DNA of 26,462 nucleotides from CBDDDW01 sp965226805. GTDB lineage: Bacteria; Chloroflexota; Dehalococcoidia; Lucifugimonadales; JAGWBF01. The position numbers and the translations under genes were made by a program. Positions 1 to 7,324 of the stretch are shown piece by piece; position 1 is the stretch's first letter, and every line of letters starts with the position of its first letter. The notes under the pieces were generated by a model. It searched no databases. It was not told the origin of the DNA and saw only the letters and a list, made by a program, of their open reading frames with translations. The DNA lies in the NCBI GenBank assembly GCA_965226805.1, contig CBDDDW010000011.1, forward strand, positions 1 through 26,462, given 5' to 3'.

Positions 1-2
1 AC

Positions 3-89
3 ACTCCCTTGACCGTGCCGGGGGAGGCACCTACAATGGCCCTTGTCGAGGCGCGGGCCTTGCGCGCCGGGCAGGGTTCTGTTCGCTGA
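3..89 (+). CDS. C-terminal end of an unknown upstream gene (partial)
   Basis: A frame open from the left edge ends at TGA 87-89, 22 bases before the next start codon. The last residues read VEARALRAGQGSVR. It could be the tail of a gene in the same operon as the two genes that follow. An alternative is a 17-codon ORF beginning at ATG 36, because GGGGAGG at 21-27 lies eight bases upstream of that ATG. Too little sequence is visible to assign a function. Confidence 0.35.
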   Translation, partial: TPLTVPGEAPTMALVEARALRAGQGSVR

Positions 90-111
90 GGCGTGGTTCA
101 GGGGAGGCGTG

Positions 112-1170
112 ATGGTCATTAGCAGGCGGGCTCCTACCCACGAGGTGGCCGACTCGGTGGATGCCATCGAGGAGTGCTACCAGCGGGGATGGACCGACGG
201 CCTCCCGGTGGTGCCTCCCACGGCACGCCGCGTCGCCGAAATGCTGGACTACGTGGGACTTGCGCCGGATCACGTGCTGGGCGAGGTGCCGGTGCGCCGG
301 CGTGGCCTCACCGCTGAGCAAGCGGCCGCCAATGCCGTCATGGCTGGCTGTCTGCCCTCCTACTTCCCCGTGGTGCTTGCTGCCATGGAAGCCCTGTTCC
401 GGTATAACCCCAACTGCGTGCACCACGCCTCTTGCACCACCAACTGCGCGGCCCTGCTCATTGTCGTCAACGGCCCCATTCGCTCCCGGATAGGGCTAAA
501 CTGCACCAACGACCTCCTCAGTCCCGGTAACCGGGCCAACAGTACCATCGGGCGAGCGGTCCGCTTGATCATGATCAACGTCTTCGAGCAGCGCCCCGGC
601 CTGCTCGACCAGGGGTGCATGGGCTCGCCGATCAAGCATGGCCTGTGCATCGGTGAGGACGAGGAGGGGAGCCCCTGGCCTCCGTTCCACGTGTCCCGGG
701 GATTCAGGCCGGAGGAGTCGACGGTATCGGTGGCGACGGTTCAGGACCCGGAGATGGTGTGCAATCGATATGGCCTGACGGCGGAGAGCGTTATGGACGG
801 TGCCGCCGAGGTTATGGCCTCTCACGGGATGGCTACCTTCGGAAGCCAGTGGCTCTGGATCGTCGGCCAGTGGCACGCTAGAATGTTGATGCGCCAGGGC
901 TGGGACCGGCCCCTGATGCAGGAATATATGTGGAAGAGGGCCTGGCGCACCAGGGCCCAGCTGAAGAGGGTGGGCGCGGTCATAGGCGACGTCACACCGG
1001 AGGATGAAACGGCTCGCGTATACTCCGCGTCCTCTCCCGGGGACATCCACATCATCGCTGCGGGGGGGGGCAGCGGCGGCTACAACGAGGTTGTCATGGT
1101 CTACGACGGGGTCCCCGTCACTACGGTCCTGGCCTGGGAACCGGGTCTGGATGATGGAAGGAGAGATTAG
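112..1170 (+). CDS. Conserved Cys-rich protein encoded directly upstream of a UGSC selenoprotein
   Basis: The protein has 352 aa if it starts at ATG 112, which I prefer because GGGGAGG (101-107) sits four bases upstream; an in-frame TTG at 43 would add 23 residues that look non-coding. No signal peptide or membrane segment is evident. Cysteines are conspicuous at about residues 22, 80, 102, 108, 112, 131, 169 and 179, including an NC-x5-C-x3-C cluster at 101-112 and GCMGSPIKHGLC at 168-179, which suggests redox or metal chemistry. The stop (1168-1170) is one base from the ATG of the UGSC selenoprotein, so the two are almost certainly cotranscribed and translationally coupled. I do not recognise a named enzyme family. 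A role as redox partner of the selenoprotein is inferred from position only. Confidence 0.8.
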   Translation: MVISRRAPTHEVADSVDAIEECYQRGWTDGLPVVPPTARRVAEMLDYVGLAPDHVLGEVPVRRRGLTAEQAAANAVMAGCLPSYFPVVLAAMEALFRYNPNCVHHASCTTNCAALLIVVNGPIRSRIGLNCTNDLLSPGNRANSTIGRAVRLIMINVFEQRPGLLDQGCMGSPIKHGLCIGEDEEGSPWPPFHVSRGFRPEESTVSVATVQDPEMVCNRYGLTAESVMDGAAEVMASHGMATFGSQWLWIVGQWHARMLMRQGWDRPLMQEYMWKRAWRTRAQLKRVGAVIGDVTPEDETARVYSASSPGDIHIIAAGGGSGGYNEVVMVYDGVPVTTVLAWEPGLDDGRRD

Positions 1171-1171
1171 C

Positions 1172-1727
1172 ATGGCCAACCCAGTGCGTCCCACGGTCCT
1201 GCTGGTGGACCCTACCGGAGCGGACGCAGGCCTCCGCCCCCTGGCCCTTGCCCACCGCCCCATCGACCTGAGGGGTAAGCGGCTGGGCCTGCTGGACAAC
1301 TCCAAAGAGAACTCGGAGTTCATACTCCGGGCCATCGCCGGAATCCTCGACGAGGAGTTCCGGTTCTCCGAGGTCTTCTGCGTCAGGAAAACACTCGTCG
1401 GCGATGCCTCCCAGGCCGGAGGTGTTAGTCGAACTCCAGAGGCGCGCCGACGCGGTGATAACGGGTGTAGGGGACTGAGGGGGCTGCTCGTCGGGCAGTC
1501 TGCACGACGGAGTTACGCTGGAGGAGCAGGGGCTTCCCACGGCCACCATCATAACCGACGTGTTCGTGAGGGCGGCGCAGGCATATACTCGGCTTCTGGG
1601 TATTCCCGAGTTTCCCTACCTGGTGTGCCCTCACCCCATCACCGGCATCAGCCGATCGGACTTGGAAGCCAGGGTCCGGGAGCTTGCACCCCAGGTGCGC
1701 CGTCTCCTCATCGAAGGGAGGCTCTGA
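1172..1727 (+). CDS. UGSC-family selenoprotein (Sec at in-frame TGA), with an apparent frameshift
   Basis: From ATG 1172 the frame reads MANPVRPTVLLVDPTG, then GLLDNSKENSEF and a VRKTLVGDAS stretch, matching the N-terminal half of small UGSC-family proteins. Near 1412-1420 the coding frame moves from frame 2 to frame 3, which one missing base would explain (Q-A followed by x-E-V-L-V-E-L). In the new frame ADAVITGVGD leads straight into TGA 1476-1478, then GGCSSGSLHDGV, and the ORF runs on to TGA 1725-1727, about 185 aa in total. Read as selenocysteine, the TGA gives U-G-G-C at about residues 103-106, the position of the family's U-G-S-C redox motif. The hairpin right after the TGA and the tRNA-Sec remnant 0.6 kb away support Sec decoding. 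The exact reaction is not known to me. The frameshift could be a sequencing or assembly error or a real lesion. Confidence 0.8.
1476..1510 (+). promoter_or_regulatory. bSECIS-like hairpin after the Sec TGA
   Basis: TGA 1476-1478 is followed 16 nt later by GCAGTCTGC (1495-1503). Pairing: 1488-1493 (TCGTCG) with 1505-1510 (CGACGG), then a G/A mismatch, then GCA (1495-1497) with TGC (1501-1503), loop GTC. The E. coli fdhF SECIS carries GCAGGTCTGC 15 nt after its UGA, so sequence and spacing are nearly the same. A competing shorter hairpin (GGCTGC 1482-1487 with GCAGTC 1495-1500) is possible. Expected role: SelB binding and Sec insertion. Confidence 0.6.
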
Positions 1728-1814
1728 CCCGGGACCTCGCTCCCCGCGCGAATACCTCGGCCGACCTGCTCTCAGGCTATCCCTGGGAGCGGCCGTCTAC
1801 ACGGTTGGACGCCT

Positions 1815-1931
1815 CTACTGCTTCTCTTTCCTCACCACGTTGTAGACCTTGCGAAGCATGTAAAGGGTGACCGAGAGTACCACGACACTCGCAGCGGCAA
1901 ATCCCACCGCTATAGACTCACCAAGCGACAT
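1815..1931 (-). CDS. Small single-pass membrane protein (38 aa)
   Basis: The minus-strand ORF starts at ATG 1929-1931 and ends at TAG 1815-1817. The peptide begins MSLGESIAVGFAAASVVVLS, a hydrophobic helix of about 18-20 residues, and finishes with a basic tail (LRKVYNVVRKEKQ), so one transmembrane segment with the C-terminus inside is likely. GGGAG lies about six bases before the ATG, and a TATACT box sits 32-37 bases upstream. It converges on the selenoprotein gene, with 87 bases between the stops. No homologue is recognised. The RBS, promoter-like box and coherent TM-plus-basic-tail design argue that it is real. Confidence 0.5.
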   Translation of the reverse strand: MSLGESIAVGFAAASVVVLSVTLYMLRKVYNVVRKEKQ

Positions 1932-1962
1932 CCCATTCTCCCATTGCACTGCGCTGTGAAGC

Positions 1963-1968
1963 AGTATA
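1963..1968 (-). promoter_or_regulatory. Candidate -10 box for the 38-aa membrane protein
   Basis: TATACT on the minus strand (AGTATA on the plus) would start transcription about 25 bases before the ATG at 1931. The -35 region 17 bases further upstream (GGAATC) is poor. A second box, TATAAT at 2067-2072 on the same strand, also lacks a good -35. Assignment is by sequence only. Confidence 0.3.
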
Positions 1969-2092
1969 ACGTGGGAACGGCCAGCGATTCCCAGTGGAAT
2001 CGCCCGGCGATAGCGAGCATTTTTGCAGCGATAGGCGGAAGTCTTGGTAGGATGAATCAGTGTGGGATTATAGCAGAAGCTTTTTGGGGCTT

Positions 2093-2157
2093 TGGCGGGA
2101 GTGGGAGGGAGTCGAACCCACCTACCCCGTGCTTAACGAGGCACAACGGATTTGAAG
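2093..2157 (-). tRNA. selC: 3' half of tRNA-Sec (anticodon UCA), att-site-like fragment
   Basis: Read on the minus strand, the fragment begins with anticodon loop CTTCAAA (anticodon TCA, plus positions 2153-2155), then the anticodon-stem 3' strand TCCGT. A variable arm pairs GTGC with GCAC. A T arm with loop TTCGACT follows, then an 8-base acceptor 3' strand CCACTCCC, discriminator G and encoded CCA. CTTCAAATCC, GGTTCGACTCC and the GCCA end match the E. coli selC 3' half. The 5' half is absent: the bases upstream of the loop do not pair with TCCGT, and no GGGAGTGG acceptor strand is found on that side. The T stem has one T-T mismatch. The break at the anticodon loop is where tRNA-targeting integrases usually cross over. 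Confidence 0.7.
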
Positions 2158-2172
2158 TGCTATGGGCGTCGT

Positions 2173-2213
2173 CCCGTTCTATCCCGTTGTATCTGTGATG
2201 GTCTTACCCCGTT
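2173..2213. repeat. Three CCCGTT repeats beside the tRNA-Sec fragment
   Basis: CCCGTT occurs at 2173-2178, 2183-2188 and 2208-2213, all in the same orientation, with starts 10 and 25 bases apart, just inside the putative island edge. Such clustered short direct repeats next to an att core could be integrase or excisionase arm sites; this is inference, and chance is possible. The rest of 2158-2348 shows no gene I can support. Confidence 0.3.
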
Positions 2214-2348
2214 TGACCCTACGCATCAGCAAGCACAACAGCACAGGCGGAACCCAAAGCCACTTCATGCTGCCTCCGATGGGCTGTATTCCAGCATTTG
2301 GTCCGCAAGAGAGGCCTCAAGTTCGGTCCCTCCCCTTGATGCCGACCG

Positions 2349-2693
2349 CTAGAAGACAACCACGGACCTGAGGACCTCACCACGCTGCATTCTCTCGAAG
2401 GCTCCCTCCACATCCTCCAGCGGGATGGTCTCCGATACAAACCGGTCCAGGTCCAGGCGCTGCTGAAGATACAGGTTGATAATGGTTGGAAAATCCCTGG
2501 TTGGCAGACAGTCGCCGTACCAGGAGGATTTGAGGGCTTCCCCTCGTCCGAATACCTCCAGCATGGGCAGCTCGATCTTCATCTCCGAGTTGGGTACCCC
2601 GACAAGGACCAGGATGCCAGCCAGGTCCCGGGAGTAGAATGCTTGCTCGTAGGTCTGGGGGGTGCCCACGGCCTCGATAGCTACCTCAACACC
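2349..2693 (-). pseudogene. C-terminal fragment of a zinc-dependent alcohol dehydrogenase (MDR family)
   Basis: The minus-strand frame from 2693 to TAG 2349-2351 encodes about 114 residues: GVEVAIEAVGTPQTYEQAF, then LVLVGVPNS, then SSWYGDCLPTRDFPTIINLY and finally EVLRSVVVF. This is the end of the Rossmann fold plus the C-terminal lobe of medium-chain dehydrogenases similar to class III or mycothiol-type alcohol dehydrogenases, which are about 360-370 aa long. The catalytic domain with its Zn ligands and the GxGxxG motif are missing. Upstream, the frame runs into the complement of a Thr-Pro linker from an unrelated gene, so the break is a sharp recombination joint near 2694. It is not expected to be functional. 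Confidence 0.8.
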
Positions 2694-4365
2694 TCTTTCC
2701 ACTCTTACCCCGACGCCTGTTCCAACTCTTACTCCAACACCGACGCCGGTTCCACCGACACCGACGCCGACGCCGACGCCAACAGCTACCCCGACGCCGA
2801 TGCCTACCCCAACGCTGATGCCTAACCCAACGCTGACTTCCACCCCCAGTCTGGATTTAGAGACACTGCCTGGTGCTCCACCTGACCCGACACTCATGCA
2901 AGCCACCTTCGAGCAAGCCATGGGGATACCAGCACTGGGTCGGAACCCTTTTGAGACTTGGCTGGCGAGTCAATGGGACGTACCTGCGACTGAATATGTA
3001 CTCCTGCGCCGAGAACTTTTAGGGGGCCTAGGGGAAGGCAATGAGGACCAGTCTTTTCGGGAGTATCTCGCAGGACGGATTGATCGGCCTGTATCGCGTC
3101 TGCAGGGCGACTTTCTAGGTGCCCTGACCTCCATGGGCTCCAATGAGCAACTTGCTTTGCTAGAAGGCCTGGGAGACTTCAGGGAACAAGCAATGCAAAG
3201 TGTCTTTCTAGGGGCCCTAGAGGAGAAGTACCCGGCGTTCATTGCAGAGAACAAGGTCGCCCAGGCTTTTAGCGGTCCAGTACGAAGGGAGTTTGAGATA
3301 AGCGCAGAAAGGGCAAGTGGTACTCCGTTCTTGAACTACCTTCAGGACAAGTATCTGTCTGGCGACTCAGCCCTCCCCCTGGGGCTGGCGTCAAAGGGTA
3401 CCACGCTGATTATCAGCGTCCAGGATATCAAGAGGGTCCAGGAGATAAGGTACCTGGGAACGGACGAGCTCCACTACCTGGTAGTCCCCTCCAACGTGGA
3501 GAACCAGCTGGTCGCTTTGCTGCTCAACATACATAACTAGGATGCGGCCAGGGTGCTCATGACGGTAGACGAGGAGGCCGCCGAGCTTCGAGGTGAGGGG
3601 CCCAACGAGAAGTACGGGGTTGTGGACGTAACCCCGGAGAACCAGGTGAACGTCTCGGTGGTGGAAGAGTCCCACCCCTCAGAGGACCTGATCCTGCCCT
3701 TCATAGCGGGCTCCATCGCGCTGGACGGCGTCCCAGGGCTCCCCCAGGGCCATTCGGTGGAAGGCTGGGTCGTGTTTGAGGTGCGTAAGGGAGCTAAACT
3801 ACAGGAATTGAGATGGCCGGCAGGAGACAACGTATGCATACCTCTCGTCCCGGGAAATGACCCTTGCCAGCTAGAGGTCGAAGGAAATCTACTGACGGCA
3901 ACAATCTCCACCAATATGGGCTCCATCGTCCTTGAGCTGCTGGCAGAGGAAGCTCCCAAGACCGTTGAGAACTTCGTCAAGCTCGCCAATGATGGTTTCT
4001 ACGACGGGGTGATCTTCCACCGGGTTATCAAGGACTTCATGATCCAGGGAGGAGACCCTACGGGCACAGGGACAGGTGGACCGGGCTACACTTTCGAGGA
4101 CGAGATCGTTCCGTCTCTGGTTTTTGACAAGCCGGGGATTCTGGCCATGGCCAACCGGGGTGGGGGAACGAGTACAAACGGCAGCCAGTTCTTTATTACA
4201 GTAGTTTCCACCCCCCACTTGAACGGCAACCATACTATTTTTGGCCGTGGCTTGGAGGGGCAGGACGTGGTAGTCGCTATCTCTGAGGTGCCGATTGGCA
4301 CCGGTGATAGGCCTCTGGAGGACGTAGTGATCCAGACTATCGAAGTGGCGCGGATTTCGCGCTGA
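2694..4365 (+). pseudogene. Linker + helical domain + Ig-like domain + cyclophilin protein, broken by TAG and lacking its N-terminus
   Basis: One plus-strand frame runs from a Thr-Pro linker (about 2700-2835) through an unrecognised helical region (about 2880-3360) and a beta-rich domain (TTLIISVQDIKRVQEIRYLG, about 3400-3840), and ends in a cyclophilin-type peptidyl-prolyl isomerase (about 3890-4350). The cyclophilin has IFHRVIKDFMIQGGDP, TNGSQFFIT and HTIFGRG, so its active site looks complete. TAG at 3538-3540 interrupts the beta-rich domain in frame (NIHN-stop-DAARVLMTVDEE) with no frame change, so a single substitution split the gene. The signal peptide and lipobox expected before the linker are lost at the joint with the alcohol-dehydrogenase fragment. 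The second half could still be translated from GTG 3553, giving 270 aa. The intact protein was probably a secreted or surface-anchored foldase. Confidence 0.7.
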
Positions 4366-4455
4366 CTACATAGGTTGACTTGGCGATTACACGACCGAGC
4401 GTAACGGCCTCCTCCCGATGAAACGTCGTGCTCCACACGACGTCGGTAAGAGGAC

Positions 4456-4567
4456 CTGCCTGGTGGCGTCGCGCACCGTGTCACGGGACAGCCGTTCCCT
4501 GCCCGCCTCCATGAACTCCTTAGGTCCAGGCGTAGTAGGAGTGTGGCTTGATCCCCTCCCGCCGCAT
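4456..4567 (-). pseudogene. Fragment of an IS3-type orfA transposase
   Basis: The minus strand reads MRREGIKPHSYYAWT from ATG 4565-4567, then an extra T creates TAA (4520-4522). One base over, the frame continues KEFMEAGRERLSRDTVRDAT to about 4456. Together these match the helix-turn-helix part of IS3-family OrfA proteins. Nothing downstream of it can be recognised. The fragment stops ten bases from the IS256 end, so it was probably trimmed by that insertion or by a deletion next to it. Confidence 0.55.
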
Positions 4568-4576
4568 AGTAGTAGA

Positions 4577-5932
4577 GTCCCAGGAAGTGGTGTAACAAGA
4601 GGAGAGGGTCTGGATGAAGAGAGACCACCACGTCATCCTTAGCGGGCAAAGACGAGCCTGAGAAAGGAGGACAACGGTGGTCAAGGAAAGGATGGACCTG
4701 CTTGAGCTAATGCGCAAGAGGGGAGTCGACGGTGACGTGGACTTTCTACGAGAGGCACTGAGAGTGCTGGTCGAGGAGATCATGGAGGCTGATGTGTCAT
4801 CGAGGACCGGTGCTGGGTATGGAGAACGCAACCCTGAGCGGGTGACCCAGCGCAACGGGTACCGGTCTCGAGCATGGGACACTCGCGTAGGGACCATGGA
4901 GTTGCAGATACCCAAGCTGAGGGAGGGGAGCTACTTTCCGAGCCTGCTGGAGCCACGGCGTCGCAGCGAGCGAGCTCTGCTGGCGGTGATCCAGCAGGCG
5001 TATGTGGAGGGTGTATCGACGAGGCGGGTGGATGATCTGGTCAAGGCTCTTGGGTGCGAGGGTATCTCAAAGAGCCAAGTGTCGCGTATCTGCCAGGAGC
5101 TGGACGGGGTGGTGGAGAGCTTCCTGGGTCGGCCGCTGGACGGCGGATCATATCCCTACCTGTGGCTGGACGCACTAACCCAGAAGGTCAGAGAGGCCGG
5201 TAGGATAGTCAACGTCAGCGTGGTGGTGGCGACGGCGGTCAATAGCGAAGGCAAGCGTGAGATCGTTGGGATGGACGTGGGTACCAGTGAAGACGGCGCC
5301 TTCTGGCTAGCCTTCCTGCGCTCACTGGTCGCCAGGGGCCTCGGCGGGGTGGAACTGGTGGTATCGGACGCTCATCAGGGACTCAGGGATGCCATCGCAA
5401 CTGTCTTCGGTGGGGCCAGTTGGCAGCGGTGCCGCACCCACTTCATGACCAACCTGCTCACTCGGGTCCCCAGGAGCGCTCAGCCCTGGGTGGCCACCAT
5501 GGTACGCACCATCTACCAGCAGCCGTCCCCTCAGGAGGTGCATGCCCAACTCGAGCGGGTGATCGCTCAGCTCCAGGACCCGTTCCCACAGGTCGCCTCT
5601 CGACTGGACGAGGCTGGACCCGACGTCCTGGCCTTCTCCAGCTTCCCACTCGCCCACTGGAAGAAGATCTGGTCCAACAACCCCCTGGAGCGTCTCAACA
5701 AGGAGATACGGCGCCGCACCGATGTGGTGGGCATCTTCCCTAACCGCCCAGCTGTCCGTCGCCTGGTCGGCGCCGTCCTAGCTGAGCAGCACGACGAGTG
5801 GGCCGTCGGCCGTCGATACATGACACAGGAGGTAACCACCTCCAACGAAGCTCTACCCAGAGCCGAACTCGCAGAGGCAGCGGCCTAGACGATATCAACA
5901 GGATGACATACTCTTACACCACTCTATGGGAC
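4577..5932 (+). mobile_element. IS256-family insertion sequence
   Basis: The element is about 1356 bp. Terminal inverted repeats: 4577-4595 reads GTCCCAGGAAGTGGTGTAA, and the complement of 5914-5932 reads GTCCCATAGAGTGGTGTAA, so 16 of 19 positions agree. It encloses one transposase gene. The 8 bases outside each end (4569-4576 and 5933-5940) do not match, so no target duplication is visible, and the two flanks belong to unrelated sequences (a transposase scrap and a lipoprotein). A deletion or recombination at one end is likely. Confidence 0.8.
4677..5888 (+). CDS. IS256-family transposase (mutator type)
   Basis: The protein has 403 aa, the usual length for the Transposase_mut family. The start is GTG 4677, preceded by AAAGGAGG at 4663-4670. 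The N-terminal part carries ERNPERVTQRNGYRSR and TRVGTMELQIPKLREG, both family hallmarks. DDE residues are likely the Asp in YLWLDAL, the Asp in VVSDAHQGL and the Glu in NNPLERLNKEIRRR. The zinc-like C-x2-H near the catalytic core is seen as QRCRTHFMTNLL. The ORF is uninterrupted, with terminal repeats on both sides, so this copy may be active. It makes and joins the DNA breaks that move the element. Confidence 0.92.
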   Translation: MVKERMDLLELMRKRGVDGDVDFLREALRVLVEEIMEADVSSRTGAGYGERNPERVTQRNGYRSRAWDTRVGTMELQIPKLREGSYFPSLLEPRRRSERALLAVIQQAYVEGVSTRRVDDLVKALGCEGISKSQVSRICQELDGVVESFLGRPLDGGSYPYLWLDALTQKVREAGRIVNVSVVVATAVNSEGKREIVGMDVGTSEDGAFWLAFLRSLVARGLGGVELVVSDAHQGLRDAIATVFGGASWQRCRTHFMTNLLTRVPRSAQPWVATMVRTIYQQPSPQEVHAQLERVIAQLQDPFPQVASRLDEAGPDVLAFSSFPLAHWKKIWSNNPLERLNKEIRRRTDVVGIFPNRPAVRRLVGAVLAEQHDEWAVGRRYMTQEVTTSNEALPRAELAEAAA

Positions 5933-6694
5933 GTGACCATCGTTGGGACCCCTAAACATCCTGTAAGTGTAAACACACACGCCGTCCACACGAGTCCTCT
6001 GAATGATCTTACGAACACCATTGATGAGGGGAGCGTGATCCCAATCGTGTCTGATAACACCCGGCCCTTCCAGCGTTACTTCATCAGGGTCCTTAGTGGA
6101 GCCTGACTGGCCGAGACTGCGAATGCTCCTGAAGATAGCAAAGGCGACCTGCTGTTGCGCTGGAGTCAGGTCTTCCCCCCACATAGTCAGCTTCGGTCCG
6201 CCCAAGTGCTTGAAGTACACTCCGGTGATGCCACCTGATTCGCCGGTGGGGGTAACCAGCTTCGCTTCAACGCCACCTATGGTGTCGTAGAACACAGAAT
6301 AAGGGGCCTCCGGGTCGTTCCCATAGTTTAGCGGAGGTGAGTAGGCGCCATAGTCAAAAACGAGCCTTACTCGGTCCCCTACTACTTCGCCGACGTATGA
6401 GTCAATGCCCTGGAGTTCATTCAGCTTCCATCCAGGGGGTAAGCGTAGGGAGAAGCCCGGTACGCCTTCCCAGGCTGGAACTTCTAGGAACCTCCAGTCC
6501 GGCGACGGTTCCGCATCGATTGCCGATAGGGCACCCCCCTGCAACTCAGGGCCTGCGCTCTCGGTTCCTTCCGGCGTGGGCGATGGCGTTGCCGTGGAGC
6601 AGGCTGCTAGCGCAAAGGCCGCTACCCCAATGGCAATCGGAACCAACCAGGGCACGATGTTGCCTCTATTCGAGAGAGTCTCGCTCATATTCAT
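5924..6694 (-). CDS. Secreted lipoprotein, C-terminus cut by IS256
   Basis: 256 aa from ATG 6692-6694; Met3 is an alternative start. The signal peptide ends in lipobox LAAC with Cys at about residue 32, followed by a short TPSPTPEG linker. The mature part begins WRFLEVPAWEG and contains GFSLRLPPGWKLNELQG and a SVFYDTIGGVEAKLV stretch, a beta-rich domain of the kind common in secreted Chloroflexota lipoproteins and similar in style to PsbP/DUF1795-like folds; that assignment is weak. The last three codons and the TAG (5924-5926) come from the IS256 terminal repeat, so the native C-terminus has been lost. Nothing matching its continuation is seen on the other side of the IS. Confidence 0.7.
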   Translation of the reverse strand: MNMSETLSNRGNIVPWLVPIAIGVAAFALAACSTATPSPTPEGTESAGPELQGGALSAIDAEPSPDWRFLEVPAWEGVPGFSLRLPPGWKLNELQGIDSYVGEVVGDRVRLVFDYGAYSPPLNYGNDPEAPYSVFYDTIGGVEAKLVTPTGESGGITGVYFKHLGGPKLTMWGEDLTPAQQQVAFAIFRSIRSLGQSGSTKDPDEVTLEGPGVIRHDWDHAPLINGVRKIIQRTRVDGVCVYTYRMFRGPNDGHVP

Positions 6695-6784
6695 TTGGGT
6701 AAGACGTTTTGGCGTGAGAACAAGTTCCCGAGTCTCTTAGTATATCTTCCGTTGGGAGGGTCAATTAGCCAATAAAGGCCAGGA

Positions 6785-7318
6785 TCAACGGCCAGACCAC
6801 CAGGGGCCGGCCCCGGACGCTTCATGGTACGGCAACACGAGGCTGCCGAGGAACGCATACAGGGCCGACATCCCACCAGTGTGGGAGAGGACGAAGACTG
6901 TCAACAGCCATGGCGATGTCACGCGCCGACGCCGGAATGCCAGTAGATAGCCGAGGCCCGCGAACAACGCCCAAGCCCAGAACAAACCCCAGCCCTGGAA
7001 GACATTGGTGATGGCAGGAAGCTTGGCAATACTTCGGGGCTCCACTTCCCTGCCTGTCTTGAGCACGGCGCAATCGACAATTACAACATCCTCTCCGGAT
7101 CGCGACTCGCTTACCCGACCTGCCACAAGCACGGGCAGTCCACCTGAAGGCAAGGGTTCCGAAAGCTCGCGAGGCATGGAACCCCGTGGCCGCTCGCACA
7201 AGACACTGGTCCCCGAGGTGCCTTCCAACACTACCACCTGCCAATCCCTCAAGGCGTCCGCGCGAACAGCGATGCCGGTCACGATGACATACCGGTCGAG
7301 AAAATATGCGTGCTCCAC
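6785..7318 (-). CDS. OB-fold-like domain plus two C-terminal TM helices (probably the distal part of a broken lipoprotein)
   Basis: 177 aa from GTG 7316-7318. The first ~105 residues (RYVIVTGIAVRADALRDWQ, then LPVLVAGRVSESRSGEDVV) look like an OB-fold domain of the tRNA_anti-like kind found in secreted proteins. Two hydrophobic helices follow: GWGLFWAWALFAGLGYLLAF and the LLTVFVLSHTGGMSALYAFL region, separated by a basic loop. The same frame continues upstream past TAA 7325-7327 into a lipoprotein signal and linker, so this was probably one gene. Translation from GTG would leave the domain without a signal peptide. Substrate and role are unknown. Confidence 0.55.
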   Translation of the reverse strand: MEHAYFLDRYVIVTGIAVRADALRDWQVVVLEGTSGTSVLCERPRGSMPRELSEPLPSGGLPVLVAGRVSESRSGEDVVIVDCAVLKTGREVEPRSIAKLPAITNVFQGWGLFWAWALFAGLGYLLAFRRRRVTSPWLLTVFVLSHTGGMSALYAFLGSLVLPYHEASGAGPWWSGR

Positions 7319-7324
7319 TCCACC

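Noticed and set aside
496..1335. Long minus-strand ORF (279 codons) opposite the Cys-rich protein
   Set aside because: Arg/Pro/Gly-rich shadow of the well-supported plus-strand gene; no RBS and no domain.
2093..2200. Complete tRNA gene on the minus strand
   Set aside because: The bases 5' of the CTTCAAA loop cannot form an anticodon stem, D arm or the matching acceptor strand, so only a 3' half is supported.
2700..2835. GVGVGV-repeat protein on the minus strand
   Set aside because: It is the complement of the Thr-Pro linker; the repeat is better explained as a lipoprotein linker, common in this window.
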